Below, piece after piece: positions 9,212 through 18,853 of a stretch of DNA of 21,702 bases. A model generated the notes under the pieces. The model did not search any database. It had not been told where the DNA came from and saw only the letters and a program-made list of their open reading frames with translations. The stretch's first letter is position 1; each line of letters begins with the position of its first letter. Origin of the DNA: Basidiobolus heterosporus B8920 (taxonomy: Eukaryota > Basidiobolomycota > Basidiobolomycetes > Basidiobolales > Basidiobolaceae); NCBI GenBank assembly GCA_000697455.1, contig JNET01026939.1, positions 1 through 21,702 of the forward strand, given 5' to 3'. A program made the translations under genes and the position numbers.

Positions 9212-10765
9212 TTAACGACGAGGCTTGCCACCGGTCTTGGCCTTTTTTGCGGTCTTTTTGGCTGGCTTATCCTCTGCAGGCTGTAAGTGACAAAATGATG
9301 TTACGACAAGTGCGTTCAGACCATTAACAAATGGACGGTACCTTTCGTTTCGGTGAAGAGGAGGGCAGGACCTTGAAAAAACCATCCAAACGTCCCTGCG
9401 TACCAGATTTCAGGTTCTTCTCCAACTTCTCGATTCCTTTCTTTACGCGATCCTCACTGCAACCTCAGTTAGCGGACAAAAATCGCTCGTAGATCTCAAC
9501 AGGCTCTTACCTAAATCCCTTCTCTTTCACCAAGAATTCGACTAAACCTTCGCTATCCGGCTTCTCCCATTTGAGCTGCATCAGGAATAGGGTGAGTCAG
9601 CTGTCTTTGATTTGGTCAGATGGTGACTAGTTACTAGTTTACCTCAGCTTCGTTCGGATCGGCAACTTCAGGATTGCGGAACAGCTCGCGAGCTGCCTCG
9701 TAAGGCCAGTCATCGGGAGTTGGATATTTCTTGGAGTCGAGGTTTTTGAGGATATTTTCGATGGATTTGTGCTGTTTGATAAGGTTCACTGCACGATGTG
9801 GGCCAATTCCTTTGATGGAATCGCAGTAATCACATCCCAACAATATGCAAAGATCAATGAACTAGAGCAGAGGATAGCGGGTTAGTGGCCATGGGCATCT
9901 AGAGTTCCTTGACTGCCAGCCTACCTGATCGTAAGTGAGTTCCAATCCTTCCAAGACCTTATCCAAGTGAATTTCATCGATCGGCATTTTTCTAGCCTCG
10001 CTAAATGTCAGATGTCTCATGAGTACAGGCGACGAGAACGTCAATGTGTCCATATCTTCGGATGCGGCTGCGTAAACCTAGGTAATCCGTACTCGTCTCA
10101 GATCAGTCTACTTGGTGAAGGTAATCAATCTCTCTTACCTTTCCTGCCTTACATAACGCCGCACACTGGGCTTCGGCTTCGCATGGTGCTTCAATGTATG
10201 GGATTCCCATCAACTTAAGTAACCTCTTGCACTCATCATTGTGCTCTTTAGTAACTTTGACAGTACGTCTACTGAATTTATCGATGTTTGCAGCATCCCC
10301 AGCCTCTTGTGCCTCGGCAAGGTTCTTGTTGGCTTCATTTCTTCTCTCCAAACGTTTGGCCAACTAGAATTCAGTAATAACTTAGTGAGGTAGATACAAA
10401 GCAATAGAGAAGTGAACGCACTTCGCCAGATTTCAAGGTGGGGGGCTTTCCATCAAACACATAAGCAGGCTTGATCCCATGTTCAACCATACGCAAAGTT
10501 CTGTAAAACAGTCCTAGCAGATGGCTAAAAAAACGTTAGAAAGAGAACAACAAATAAGCTATAGGTAAATAGTCGGCAACCTTGTGGTCTCTCCAACCTC
10601 ATTTTGAAGCTGCTGACCGTCCTGTCTAACGGCAATCAAAAATTGATATATAGACATGGAAGCATCGATAGCAACTTTACGTCCGAACAAATGTTTGATT
10701 TCAAAACTTTTGATAGCATTGGGTGCATGATCTGCTATGACCTTAGTTAATCCATGAATTCCCAT
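9212..10765 (-). CDS. FEN1: Flap endonuclease 1 (FEN1/Rad27)
   Basis: Eight exons, 10765-10581, 10524-10422, 10363-10139, 10077-9925, 9861-9643, 9575-9511, 9456-9342 and 9280-9212, give 377 residues, near the usual 380. The protein removes 5' flaps in Okazaki-fragment maturation and long-patch base excision repair in the nucleus. All active-site acidic residues fall at the numbering of the human enzyme: D34 (VAIDAS), D86 (YVFDGKPP), E158 and E160 (APCEAEAQ), D179 and D181 (SEDMDTLTF), D233 (LLGCDYC). The N-terminus MGIHGL gives the conserved Gly2. A helix-hairpin-helix region follows ([10 protein letters not shown]). The PCNA-interacting box QGRLDGFF is at 337-344. The tail is Lys-rich ([15 protein letters not shown]), as expected for nuclear import and DNA contact. 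The seven introns are 56-67 nt and GT-AG. It diverges from Zwilch. Confidence 0.97.
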
Positions 10766-11131
10766 GTTGCAATAGGGTTGTAAGTTAGGCCAAGTGAATG
10801 ATTTTCTGACGAAGGGGGTAGGAGGTTTAGTCAAAAACAGAGATGATTCCTGATTGGATGAATGAAACAAGCTCCAGTCTATTGTTTATTTACAGCGGCT
10901 TACAGGATTGATTGCATGATCCATAAGCTATACTGAGCCCAACCCTAAGCTACAACCCTAAGCTATATTGAGCGATACCTTAGTGTCTTAAGCTATACAC
11001 ATTTCATCTGAAAAAAATCACATCAAAACAAGCTATTTGTAATATCAACAAAACATTGGCTAACAACATTCCTACAGAAAGCCTTCTGACCATTGTTCAT
11101 TATACGACTCAACAACCTCAAGCCTAGCATC
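10766..11131. promoter_or_regulatory. Divergent promoter region between FEN1 and Zwilch
   Basis: This 366-bp gap separates two divergent start codons. It contains a forkhead-like TTGTTTATTTAC at about 10881-10892, inverted CCAAT motifs (ATTGG) near 10854 and 11056, and short dispersed copies of the word aagcta(ta) between about 10920 and 11000. No TATA box is evident. Joint cell-cycle control of the two genes is only an inference. Confidence 0.45.
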
Positions 11132-13319
11132 ATGCCAGATATCGATATTGCCACAGAGTCAACCCTCGACTTCTATAAACTATTGGAAGAACTGTCTGAG
11201 AATTCCGAACCTATCGAGAATTTAGTGTCTGCTGTGCTAGAAGATGCATTTATTTGGTTTATTCCTAGACATGTCTACCATCCTTTGAAAGATCAGTTCG
11301 GCCCCCGCCCATTCTTCTTGATCACCGCGGCAGGGGAAGAGTGTCAACCTTTCTCAATAGCCACAGAGAACATTAATCGAATTGCTGTAGGTCCTTTGCC
11401 TACGGGTAAAAAGGCCTTTTTGGGAGGGGCAGAGAATTACTTATCTTCTGGTAGATATGCCCAACGTTGTATCTGGCCACAAGATAAAATGGCACCTATC
11501 TCTAAGGATGCTGCTAGATTTTACTTATCAAAGTATGCGTTAGCCCATGGTCAGGTAAACAATAAGCCTCTTCCCGCGGTATTTGTTTATTCTTTCCAGA
11601 CGGTTGACTCTCAAGAGAGAATGTATTCTGGAATCGAAGCGACTGTCAAAGAGGACCAAACGAACTTCCTTTTGTATCAGCTCAAGGATGAAGGAACCGT
11701 GGCAAAATCCAAAGAAGATGCCAAATCACCTATACCTACTTTGGAGGAGATTGTTGAAGATTTCCAGGATTTAGTAGGCACCCCAGGCCACGAACCAAGC
11801 GAAGGCAGAGCCTACGCTAGATATGAGATTTTGGGGGAGCCCATGTCTAAAGAAATCCCGAATGAAACCAGTTCTGTTGTAATGGAGGTAGCTTGGGAAG
11901 GAATGGCCAATATGTTAGCTGCTCCACCAACATCTGCTTTGGTCACTTTACTTATTAAGTCGGTAGACGGCAACTTGGATTACGAAAATCACATTGCCAC
12001 CCAACCTTTGTTGCGCGAGCTCAACCAACTTATTGAATGGTATGACTGCTGCACTCAGGGCACATCTTGGGAATCAAGAGTTCGACGACAAGGAATAGCC
12101 GCTGAAATAGATGACTTTTTGGATGACATCAAAAACGAGGGTGGCATAGCCATGAGCGAAGAGACCATCGCTGTAGAGGCAGGAATGTTCAATTCACTCC
12201 CCGTCAGAAAGGATCTGGACTTTACTGAGAAGCTCTGGAAGTACTGTCAAGAAGCTCTCAACACTGACGAGATCATAGACTGCTTGACAGCTACTATCGA
12301 TGAGCTTGAAACCGGAAAGCTTCAACCCTTGGTACACAAGGGAAATCACTCTAGTTTGGCTAACTTGATAAGAGATTGTTTGAAATTATCAAAGCTTCAA
12401 ATTACCGCAGACTATCAAGAACAAAAAGAAACAATTAGCCGCTCGTTTGATTACTGGCTTGAACAGCCATTGGAGTGTTTGGTGGAGGTTGGCGTCTCCA
12501 AACTAAAGCGTGATTACTGTCATCATTTGATAGGTATGTAGCGGTGAGAGGTGGATGTTTCTTATTCATGTCTAACCACTTTTATAGGGAATGACCTTGC
12601 CACTTGGGATACTTTGGTAAGACTATGGTTCGCTCTATGCGTTTAGTGTTAATATGCTTACCCTGACTTCTCGTAGGAACCCTTCTTAGAGCCAACTATC
12701 CCTCTCGAAGACCAACTGCACAGACTGCGGTATCTCCATCGAATCCTCGAGCTTTGGTCACTTGTTAAAACCAACGTACTGGCGGTTCCGTACGAGAGCT
12801 TAAGACTTCTTGTCCAGGATACCATCACCCATTACACCCAATTCTTAAGCGACCCCGAGGCTTTCGAGTTCGAGCAACCTTTGTACGCAACCATCAATCT
12901 TCCACGTTTCTCTAACGAGACAGATAAGCTACTTACCAGTCTAGTGCGAAGGTAAGTATTCACTTGTGAGGATTTCTACAGTTTAGTTATTAATCCCAAG
13001 CGAATTCCCAGCTTTGATCCATGCTATTGGGAGCTCAGTCTTGTCGAGGAGAGTGGTCTGCTATCCTCTTTCTCGGACCAAGAAGCACAAAACAGTTCCG
13101 GTACCATGCGCATGATGGTAGCGTTCAACCGAAAAGACGAACTATTTGGTCACCAGTCAAAGCGCGGTAAGTATTTAAAAGCCTTCCTGATGAAAGATCA
13201 TACACTGAATTTCTCTGAATGTAGATGAACCCGAAGAAGAACTAATGGAGGTTGATGTCACAGCCCTGACCTCGTTCCATAACCGATACTATCTAGTGAA
13301 GTCAACGGCCACATGCTAA
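11132..13319 (+). CDS. ZWILCH: Zwilch, RZZ kinetochore complex subunit
   Basis: Five exons, 11132-12533, 12588-12616, 12677-12951, 13012-13166 and 13225-13319, total 1956 nt and give 651 residues. The introns are 54-60 nt and GT-AG. The start is the first ATG of the open frame. Similarity to animal Zwilch is clear in the C-terminal half: 'VRKDLDFTEKLW' near residue 355, 'LETGKLQPLVHKGNHSSLAN' near 390-410, and 'LVEVGVSKLKRDYCHHLIGN' near 450-470, followed by the conserved 'LATWDTLEPFL' and 'LHRLRYLHRILELW'. Animal Zwilch binds Rod and ZW10 to form the RZZ complex, which recruits Spindly, dynein and checkpoint proteins to unattached kinetochores. The N-terminal half matches only loosely, and the protein is about 60 residues longer than the human one. 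RZZ subunits are absent from the common model yeasts, which makes this gene easy to miss in annotation. Confidence 0.85.
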
Positions 13320-13710
13320 AGTAGGCTTCTACACACCAGCTATCCCTCACAATAACAAACATCATTCTTGTCCTCCAAACCATGTTCGATAATTCTCTAT
13401 TCCATGTACAAACCATTTCTCCACCCCTAGTGAGTTCTCATTTCTGGGCTATTTGAAATAGAAACCGAGATCCACCCTAAATAATATATAATGTTGAATG
13501 TCGTACAACGGGCTTTGTTTGTAAATTGATTCGTCTTCACAGAACAATTCATTGTATCCCATATGTGCCATCTCTTGGCACATGGCTGAGGTTTCCCTAT
13601 TTTAAGGGTGGCTACGGTTCTTCAATATCATTCGTCCTTGTGTGAAGTAGATATATAAGTAAGGACCCCCTATTCCCACACGCACCAACCACATTTTACA
13701 TTGAACAGTT
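13320..13710 (+). promoter_or_regulatory. Intergenic region with TATA box for the IQM-like gene
   Basis: This 391-bp stretch holds the 3' end of Zwilch and the promoter of the next gene. A TATA-like atatataag at about 13651-13659 is 52-60 nt before the ATG at 13711, followed by a C-rich tract. An AT-rich ataatatataatg near 13480-13492 may belong to the Zwilch 3' region. I see no coding sequence. Confidence 0.45.
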
Positions 13711-14639
13711 ATGAACTGGTCACTTCCCAACCTCAACTTTTCCGAGTTTCGCAGAAAGTCTTTCCCAAAAAAGCGGTCCAATTCGTTAGACCTCACGGAT
13801 AGTAGATATGGAGTGGAGGGGGTTGTAGTTCAAGGTAACCAGCCAACTGTGGTCACCTCCGCGGCAACTTTTGAACGTTGGGCGAAAGTAAGGAAAGGTG
13901 TTTTGAGTGGTGAATTCTCCCCAAGGTTTGGGAAAGTTTTGGAAAATATGGAACTGATCTGGAAGGTACATATACTTCTTCTTACAACTATCGATTCCGT
14001 GTAACTGACTCAAGTCACCTACCCATCTCGCCTCAGAGTGAAGGAAATAACTCCACCTCTCCACTTTGTGAGAATTACTGGCTTGAGGCCGTTGATAAGA
14101 ATCACCGTTGGGGTGGCGTTCTTCACCTATTCCACAAAGAGTGGCTGCGAAGCAATAGTGAGGATGACTTTTTCACTTGGCTAGACAAAAGCAAAGGATA
14201 TCGAGGACTACCTGGACTATGGGCCGTACGTCTCAAAGGGAAGCTTAGTCGAGTAAGATTTCTCAAACCAGAAGAACGACTACGTTACCAGATAACTTGC
14301 GACCATAAAGGGCGTTTGATTTACCTAGCTTCTGGACAACTGGTGCATTTACCCAAACTCTTTGTCAAAGGTATGGAGGGGATATTTGTGGTTGACCAGG
14401 AAAATCGGTTCTATATGGCCAGAAAATTCCCAGGTTATTTTCATCACTCCACCTTTTTGGCTGGTGGTAGGGTGCGCGCTGCCGGGATGGTTTTTGTCAA
14501 CCAGGGGCATCTGAAATGGATCAGTAGAAGTAGTGGCCATTACAAGCCCACCTCGGAGCAGCTACTGTTGGCTGTTCGTTTACTAAAGGATATGGGCCTG
14601 AGGGATGTATTTGAGGTTGATGATGTGATTGTACCCTGA
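13711..14639 (+). CDS. IQM-like protein (fungal relative of plant IQ-motif calmodulin-binding IQM proteins)
   Basis: Two exons, 13711-13965 and 14037-14639, are joined across a 71-nt phase-0 GT-AG intron and give 285 residues. The body follows the order of motifs in plant IQM proteins: a short helix 'FERWAKVRKGV', then 'NYWLEAVDKNHRWGGVLHLF' near residue 99, 'DFFTWLD' near 130, 'KPEERLRYQI', 'GMEGIFVVD', 'FHHSTFLAGGRVRAAGM' near 220 and 'SGHYKPTSEQLL' near 251. In plants the region binds calmodulin through an N-terminal IQ motif; no complete IQ motif (IQxxxRGxxxR) is visible here, so calmodulin binding is not supported by the sequence. The biochemical role of the fungal proteins is unknown to me. 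It runs toward the HAK/KUP gene, with 125 nt between the two stop codons. Confidence 0.78.
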
Positions 14640-14764
14640 CTGCACCCTCGTACATCATCAACATTATGTTTATTCAATGGGATCGTTCACCTTCCCAACC
14701 CATGTGCAAAACCATGGTCTAGACACTGGTTGAACATTCCAACCTACGCACAACGTTAATCTAT

Positions 14765-17072
14765 TTATAATTCTACCATGATCCCCAACTCCATAGTTTT
14801 GGCTGGAAGCGTGTTAAGTTTGGGTCCTCTCTTATTACTCTGCAAAAAGGCATAAGCATGATGTAACAGCCACCTTCGAACTTTTGAAGAGTCGTGTTTA
14901 GCGTAGTACGTGTGTCGACTAAGAATAAAGAAAACATCGTGGCTAATAGCACGCAACAATCTTTCCTGTTCTTGATTCTGTGGTTTCCTTTCACCAGAGG
15001 ACTCGACGAACATTTGGTAAGACCCTGGATTAAGCGATGTCAAACGTACAAGTTCAGATATCACTTCATCAGAGAATTGATGTCCAGGATCCACGGTCTC
15101 CATATATCCATATCTAGCAACACATCGATAGAAGCCTCTCAATGATAATCGAGTAAGGATATACCGTTCTCTGGGCAAAACGTATGGAATAGAAACATGA
15201 CGTATAGTCACGAACACTAAAACCTGTGGTGCCACCGAAAACGATGTGACAAAACGGGTGAGTGTGGCGGGCACTCCGACATCAGCTTCGCTATAGAATA
15301 ACGCGAGGCCAGGTGTCCGTTGAACCGGTTGGTGGTTACTCGATAGACACAATGTATTTGTAGAATCTTCGTGAAGCAAATCACATAACGCTAAATTATG
15401 TTGAAAAGCGTACAGAATTTTCAAACTAGTGCCCCAATACCAAAGATTCATCACGCCTGAGATGATTCCAGCCATAGCCAAAGGTAACCATCCGCCAGTT
15501 GTAAGTTTGAGCAGAGCTGCACTTAAAAACGCCCCATCTAACATGCCGAATCCCAAGAGGAAAGGTAGGTATACGATAGGACGTACTTTCCAAACGTAGA
15601 CCATGACCAAGATAACTAACAAGGTGGTTATAAACATGTCTACACTAACCGCTACTCCATAAGCATCTGTGAGGTTTGTCGAGCGTTGAAAGATGATCAC
15701 GATGGAAATGGTTAGTACCATCAAGAGAGAATTTATCTCTGGAATGAAGATCTGTCCATGAATGATCTGAGAGGTGTGTTTGATGGTGACCCTGGGAAAG
15801 CAGTCCAAGGAAACTGCCTGATTGATAATGGAAAATGTGGCTGAAATCATTGCCTGCGAAGCTACCACCGTCGATAATGTTGCCATAACAAAGACACCCC
15901 AATACAATGGTTGGGGTATAGTCATCCAAAAAGCATTCTTAATCAATGTTGGGTTTACTAGTAAGCGAGCCCCTTGCCCACAGTAACAGAGAAGTAGAGA
16001 AGGGAAAACCATAAAGGTTGCTGAGAGTCTGATGGAGGTGGCATCAAAGTGACCAAGATCCGCAAACAATGCTTCGACTCCTAATAAGATTGTCAATGAT
16101 TTGTAGTACTTATTATTCACTGAAGCTATAGTTAAATCAGTGTCCATACCAGTCATGGCCAGAATGACTCCTCCTAAACATCGCCACCCACGTATCCCAT
16201 TACTCATTAAGAAGCTGAATGCATGTGTGGGAAGCAACGCCTCTAGGATGGCCGAATGGAAGCTAATATTATGGATTCCAATCATAGCTAGCACTATTAG
16301 CCATAGTGTGATGATGGGTGCGAAGAGAGCAGCGATACGATCAGTACCACATCGCTGTACCATAAACAGGCAAACCAAAACAGTGCACGTGAGTGGAACA
16401 GTGAGCGGTTCAACCGACGGAAGCTGCACCTGGATTCCTTCAACCGCTGAAAGCACTATAGCGAATGGTAAACAAATTAATCTGGAAGGCAATTTCCTGG
16501 AATTCAACCTACCTGAGACGGCCGGAGTCAAAATTCCGTCACCAATTACCAAAGATGCTCCAAAAATTACCAGAACCCTTAAAGATACTTGTAAGCCAGG
16601 TTTCGTCTGAAATAAGGATTTCTGATTCAACACGATCGAATCATCCGTATCATCATGGTTCAGCTCCAGGTTAGAAGACTTGGCATCCACTTGTGTGGAT
16701 ATACCAAGGTGCCTGAATATCAATGGTTTAAGTACCGATGTCAAACAAGAATTCTGTCAGCACACACCTGCACAGCAAGGAATATAGTGCGAATGTACCC
16801 CCCTCACCATGATCATCAGCACGCAACACCACAAATACGTATTTCACAAGCATCACCATGACCAGTGACCATACGATAAGAGACACAGTCCCATAGATAT
16901 CTTGTTCAGATGGCGGAGTTGTGAATATCCCTGAGAAGACGTAGAGCGGACTGGTACTAATATCACCTGTAGATTCAAGTAATCAGTCATATTTCTTGGT
17001 ATTGAAGGGGTCATTTTCATTACCGTAAATGATACCGGTACTTTTATAGGCCAGATGAATTATTCCCAACAT
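14765..17072 (-). CDS. HAK1: HAK/KUP-type potassium transporter
   Basis: Five exons, 17072-17024, 16966-16768, 16712-16513, 16455-16150 and 16080-14765, give 689 residues. The four introns are 55-69 nt and GT-AG; the last two lie inside what looks like one long open frame and must be removed to restore the family sequence (TPAVSVLSAVEG and [15 protein letters not shown]). Landmarks: '[19 protein letters not shown]' at the N-terminus, '[20 protein letters not shown]', '[12 protein letters not shown]', 'FADLGHF', '[20 protein letters not shown]', 'VYVWKVRP', '[11 protein letters not shown]'-like '[19 protein letters not shown]', and '[12 protein letters not shown]'. Twelve membrane segments are expected, followed by a cytosolic C-terminal domain. 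The family takes up K+ at the plasma membrane, often by H+ symport and induced at low K+. The last G of GDIGTSPLY is S here (GDISTSPLY), a change in the selectivity-related first segment. The ATG at 17072 has an in-frame stop just upstream; an earlier N-terminal exon cannot be excluded. Confidence 0.92.
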
Positions 17073-17895
17073 ACTCTACAATGAATTTGGTCATTTCCGA
17101 ACCAGCAGAATCAAGCTTAGTATTAATAAAACAACCCTTACCGTGTACCCTTGAGAAGAATGCCGTTCCAGGTCGTAATAAGAATTCCAAGTCATTGATA
17201 TATCCAGTTCACAAGAAAAATCCAAGTAGACTACTGGGTATATATACTAGTAACCAACCACCCCAACCACCACAACCATATCCAATTTTGTGCGTTATCA
17301 TGTCCACATGTATTGAACAGGATAAAGGAGATGCAAGACCAAGAAGCATGAACGTTCCGCAACCAAAGATTTTAGGTGAGTCAGTCGAAAATGATTGACA
17401 TTCTTGAATCTACTAATTGAATCCGAAAATCCGGAATCGACGAATTCGATTATGAACTTTGAACTATTGACTATACGTTCGTCAGTTCTCCGGATTGGCT
17501 TTTGCATGCCAAAATTCATCAATCAACAGATCTACTTGGGTTGATTATAGGATGGATGAAATCAGATTAAATTGCAGGGGACACGAAGATTACATGTGTC
17601 TCAGTCCTACATCATCGACGCTATCAACGAATCAGGCGGATCATGGATTATTAGAGATACACCAACATCCACTGTCTGATTATTATCCACGATTCTACAT
17701 CCCAAGTAATTCGCGTGTTTCCACCATGTTTGTACTTTTGAAATAAACAAGAAACCGTGGAATTTAATTGACTTCGATATGAGTTGTGAATGTACAATTG
17801 CTAACTGAACATCATTTTTTTTAATCAATAACTTGGCCACTATCATGACAGGGATTTGCCTAGCTAGAACAATCCTATTTACACGGGGAATCAAC
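17073..17895 (+). other. Intergenic region with a possible small transcription unit
   Basis: Between the HAK/KUP start and the aquaglyceroporin stop the plus strand carries gene-like signals: TATA gtatatatac at 17238-17247, an ATG at 17300 that opens a 25-codon frame, a strong GTGAGT donor at 17376, a CTACTAATT branch-like site near 17411-17419, candidate acceptors at 17485 and 17577, and AATAAA at 17742-17747. I could not join the exons into one convincing protein: the frame that reads SQSYIIDAINESGGSW downstream of 17578 is out of phase with the first exon under the junctions I tried. It may be a small gene, a noncoding RNA or chance. Confidence 0.25.
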
Positions 17896-18792
17896 TTAGA
17901 AATAGTCGGTGTTGGGTGGCTCGATTAAGTAGAAGAAATCAAATGAGATGGCACCAAATACTGCACCCACTATGGGAGCTACAATAGGTACCCAGAAGTA
18001 ACCATTGTATGCAGTGAATGTCTCGGTTCCCCACCCAGCAATTAGTGTGAATAGCCGTGGACCAAAATCACGAGCAGGATTCAGGGAATACCCGTTTAGC
18101 CCACCAATAGTAACACCAATACAGACTAGCATAAGCCCAATCACTATGGGAATGATCGCAGAGTGAGAAGAATTACGATGGTCGTTTGCCGAAAGCACAA
18201 TAATCGTCATGATAGCAGTTAGGATGAATTCGATGAAGAAAGCATTGCCGTGATTAAGAAAAGGCTCTGGATAAGCAGCGTAGAATGCTGCCGAGGCATT
18301 CTCTCCAATGACTTGACGTACGCCTCCATCAAGGAGGTTGATAGGTTGATAGTACAGACCATAGACTATACCAGCCGCACAGAATGCCCCTAAAACTTGG
18401 GAGAATATATAACCAGGGACTTTGGACCATGGAAATCCTCGGGAAACTGCAAGAGCAACCGTGATTGCTGGGTTCAAGTGTGAACCGGAAATACCAACAT
18501 TGCAGTAGATGCCCATAGTCAGGGCTAAACCCCATCCCCAATTGATGCTGAAGAAATTCTCTTTGCTTGGACTAAGCATGGCCGTATGCACGGAGCCTAG
18601 TCCAAACACTAGCATGATAAATGTACTGAAGAATTCGGCAGTGTATTCCCGATATCTGTACCGAAGTCCCTTGGCAAAGTTTTTGATACAAACTTGTACG
18701 GGGGTCAACTTCAATTCAGGCTCTTCCGTATCGATACGATAGTTCTGGGTGGTAGTGACAGTTTGAACGCTAACGGCATTTTCAGCACCCAT
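17896..18792 (-). CDS. Aquaglyceroporin (MIP family), intronless
   Basis: A single uninterrupted frame encodes 298 residues. Both pore loops are present: 'SGSHLNPAITVAL' with NPA at 107-109 and 'NGYSLNPARDFGPRLF' with NPA at 238-240. Asp242 after NPAR is the glycerol-facilitator signature, so glycerol and other small solutes are likely substrates besides water. Six membrane segments and two half-helices fit the family; the N- and C-termini are short, unlike Fps1, whose long regulatory tails are missing. The second segment 'HRNSSHSA' is a short charged loop. A TATA element (TATAAAT on the minus strand at 18853-18847) lies 55 nt before the ATG. Unlike every other full-length gene in the window it has no intron. 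Its downstream neighbour is the HAK/KUP transporter on the same strand. Confidence 0.95.
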   Translation of the reverse strand: MGAENAVSVQTVTTTQNYRIDTEEPELKLTPVQVCIKNFAKGLRYRYREYTAEFFSTFIMLVFGLGSVHTAMLSPSKENFFSINWGWGLALTMGIYCNVGISGSHLNPAITVALAVSRGFPWSKVPGYIFSQVLGAFCAAGIVYGLYYQPINLLDGGVRQVIGENASAAFYAAYPEPFLNHGNAFFIEFILTAIMTIIVLSANDHRNSSHSAIIPIVIGLMLVCIGVTIGGLNGYSLNPARDFGPRLFTLIAGWGTETFTAYNGYFWVPIVAPIVGAVFGAISFDFFYLIEPPNTDYF

Positions 18793-18846
18793 GTGAGATG
18801 ATTGAGGAGAAGGTGAGGTCTGAATTTGGCCATTCGCATTTCGTGT

Positions 18847-18853
18847 ATTTATA
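18847..18853 (-). promoter_or_regulatory. TATA box of the aquaglyceroporin gene
   Basis: On the minus strand GGATATAAATAC stands 55-61 nt upstream of the ATG, the same spacing as the other TATA boxes in this window. Confidence 0.55.

Noticed and set aside
16081-16744. Single long open frame for the HAK/KUP C-terminal part
   Set aside because: It contains two in-frame introns (16456-16512 and 16081-16149); without splicing, two non-family insertions interrupt conserved motifs.
17578-17679. Coding exon reading SQSYIIDAINESGGSW
   Set aside because: It looks protein-like, but it could not be placed in phase with the ATG at 17300 using acceptable splice sites; kept only as part of a low-confidence transcription unit.
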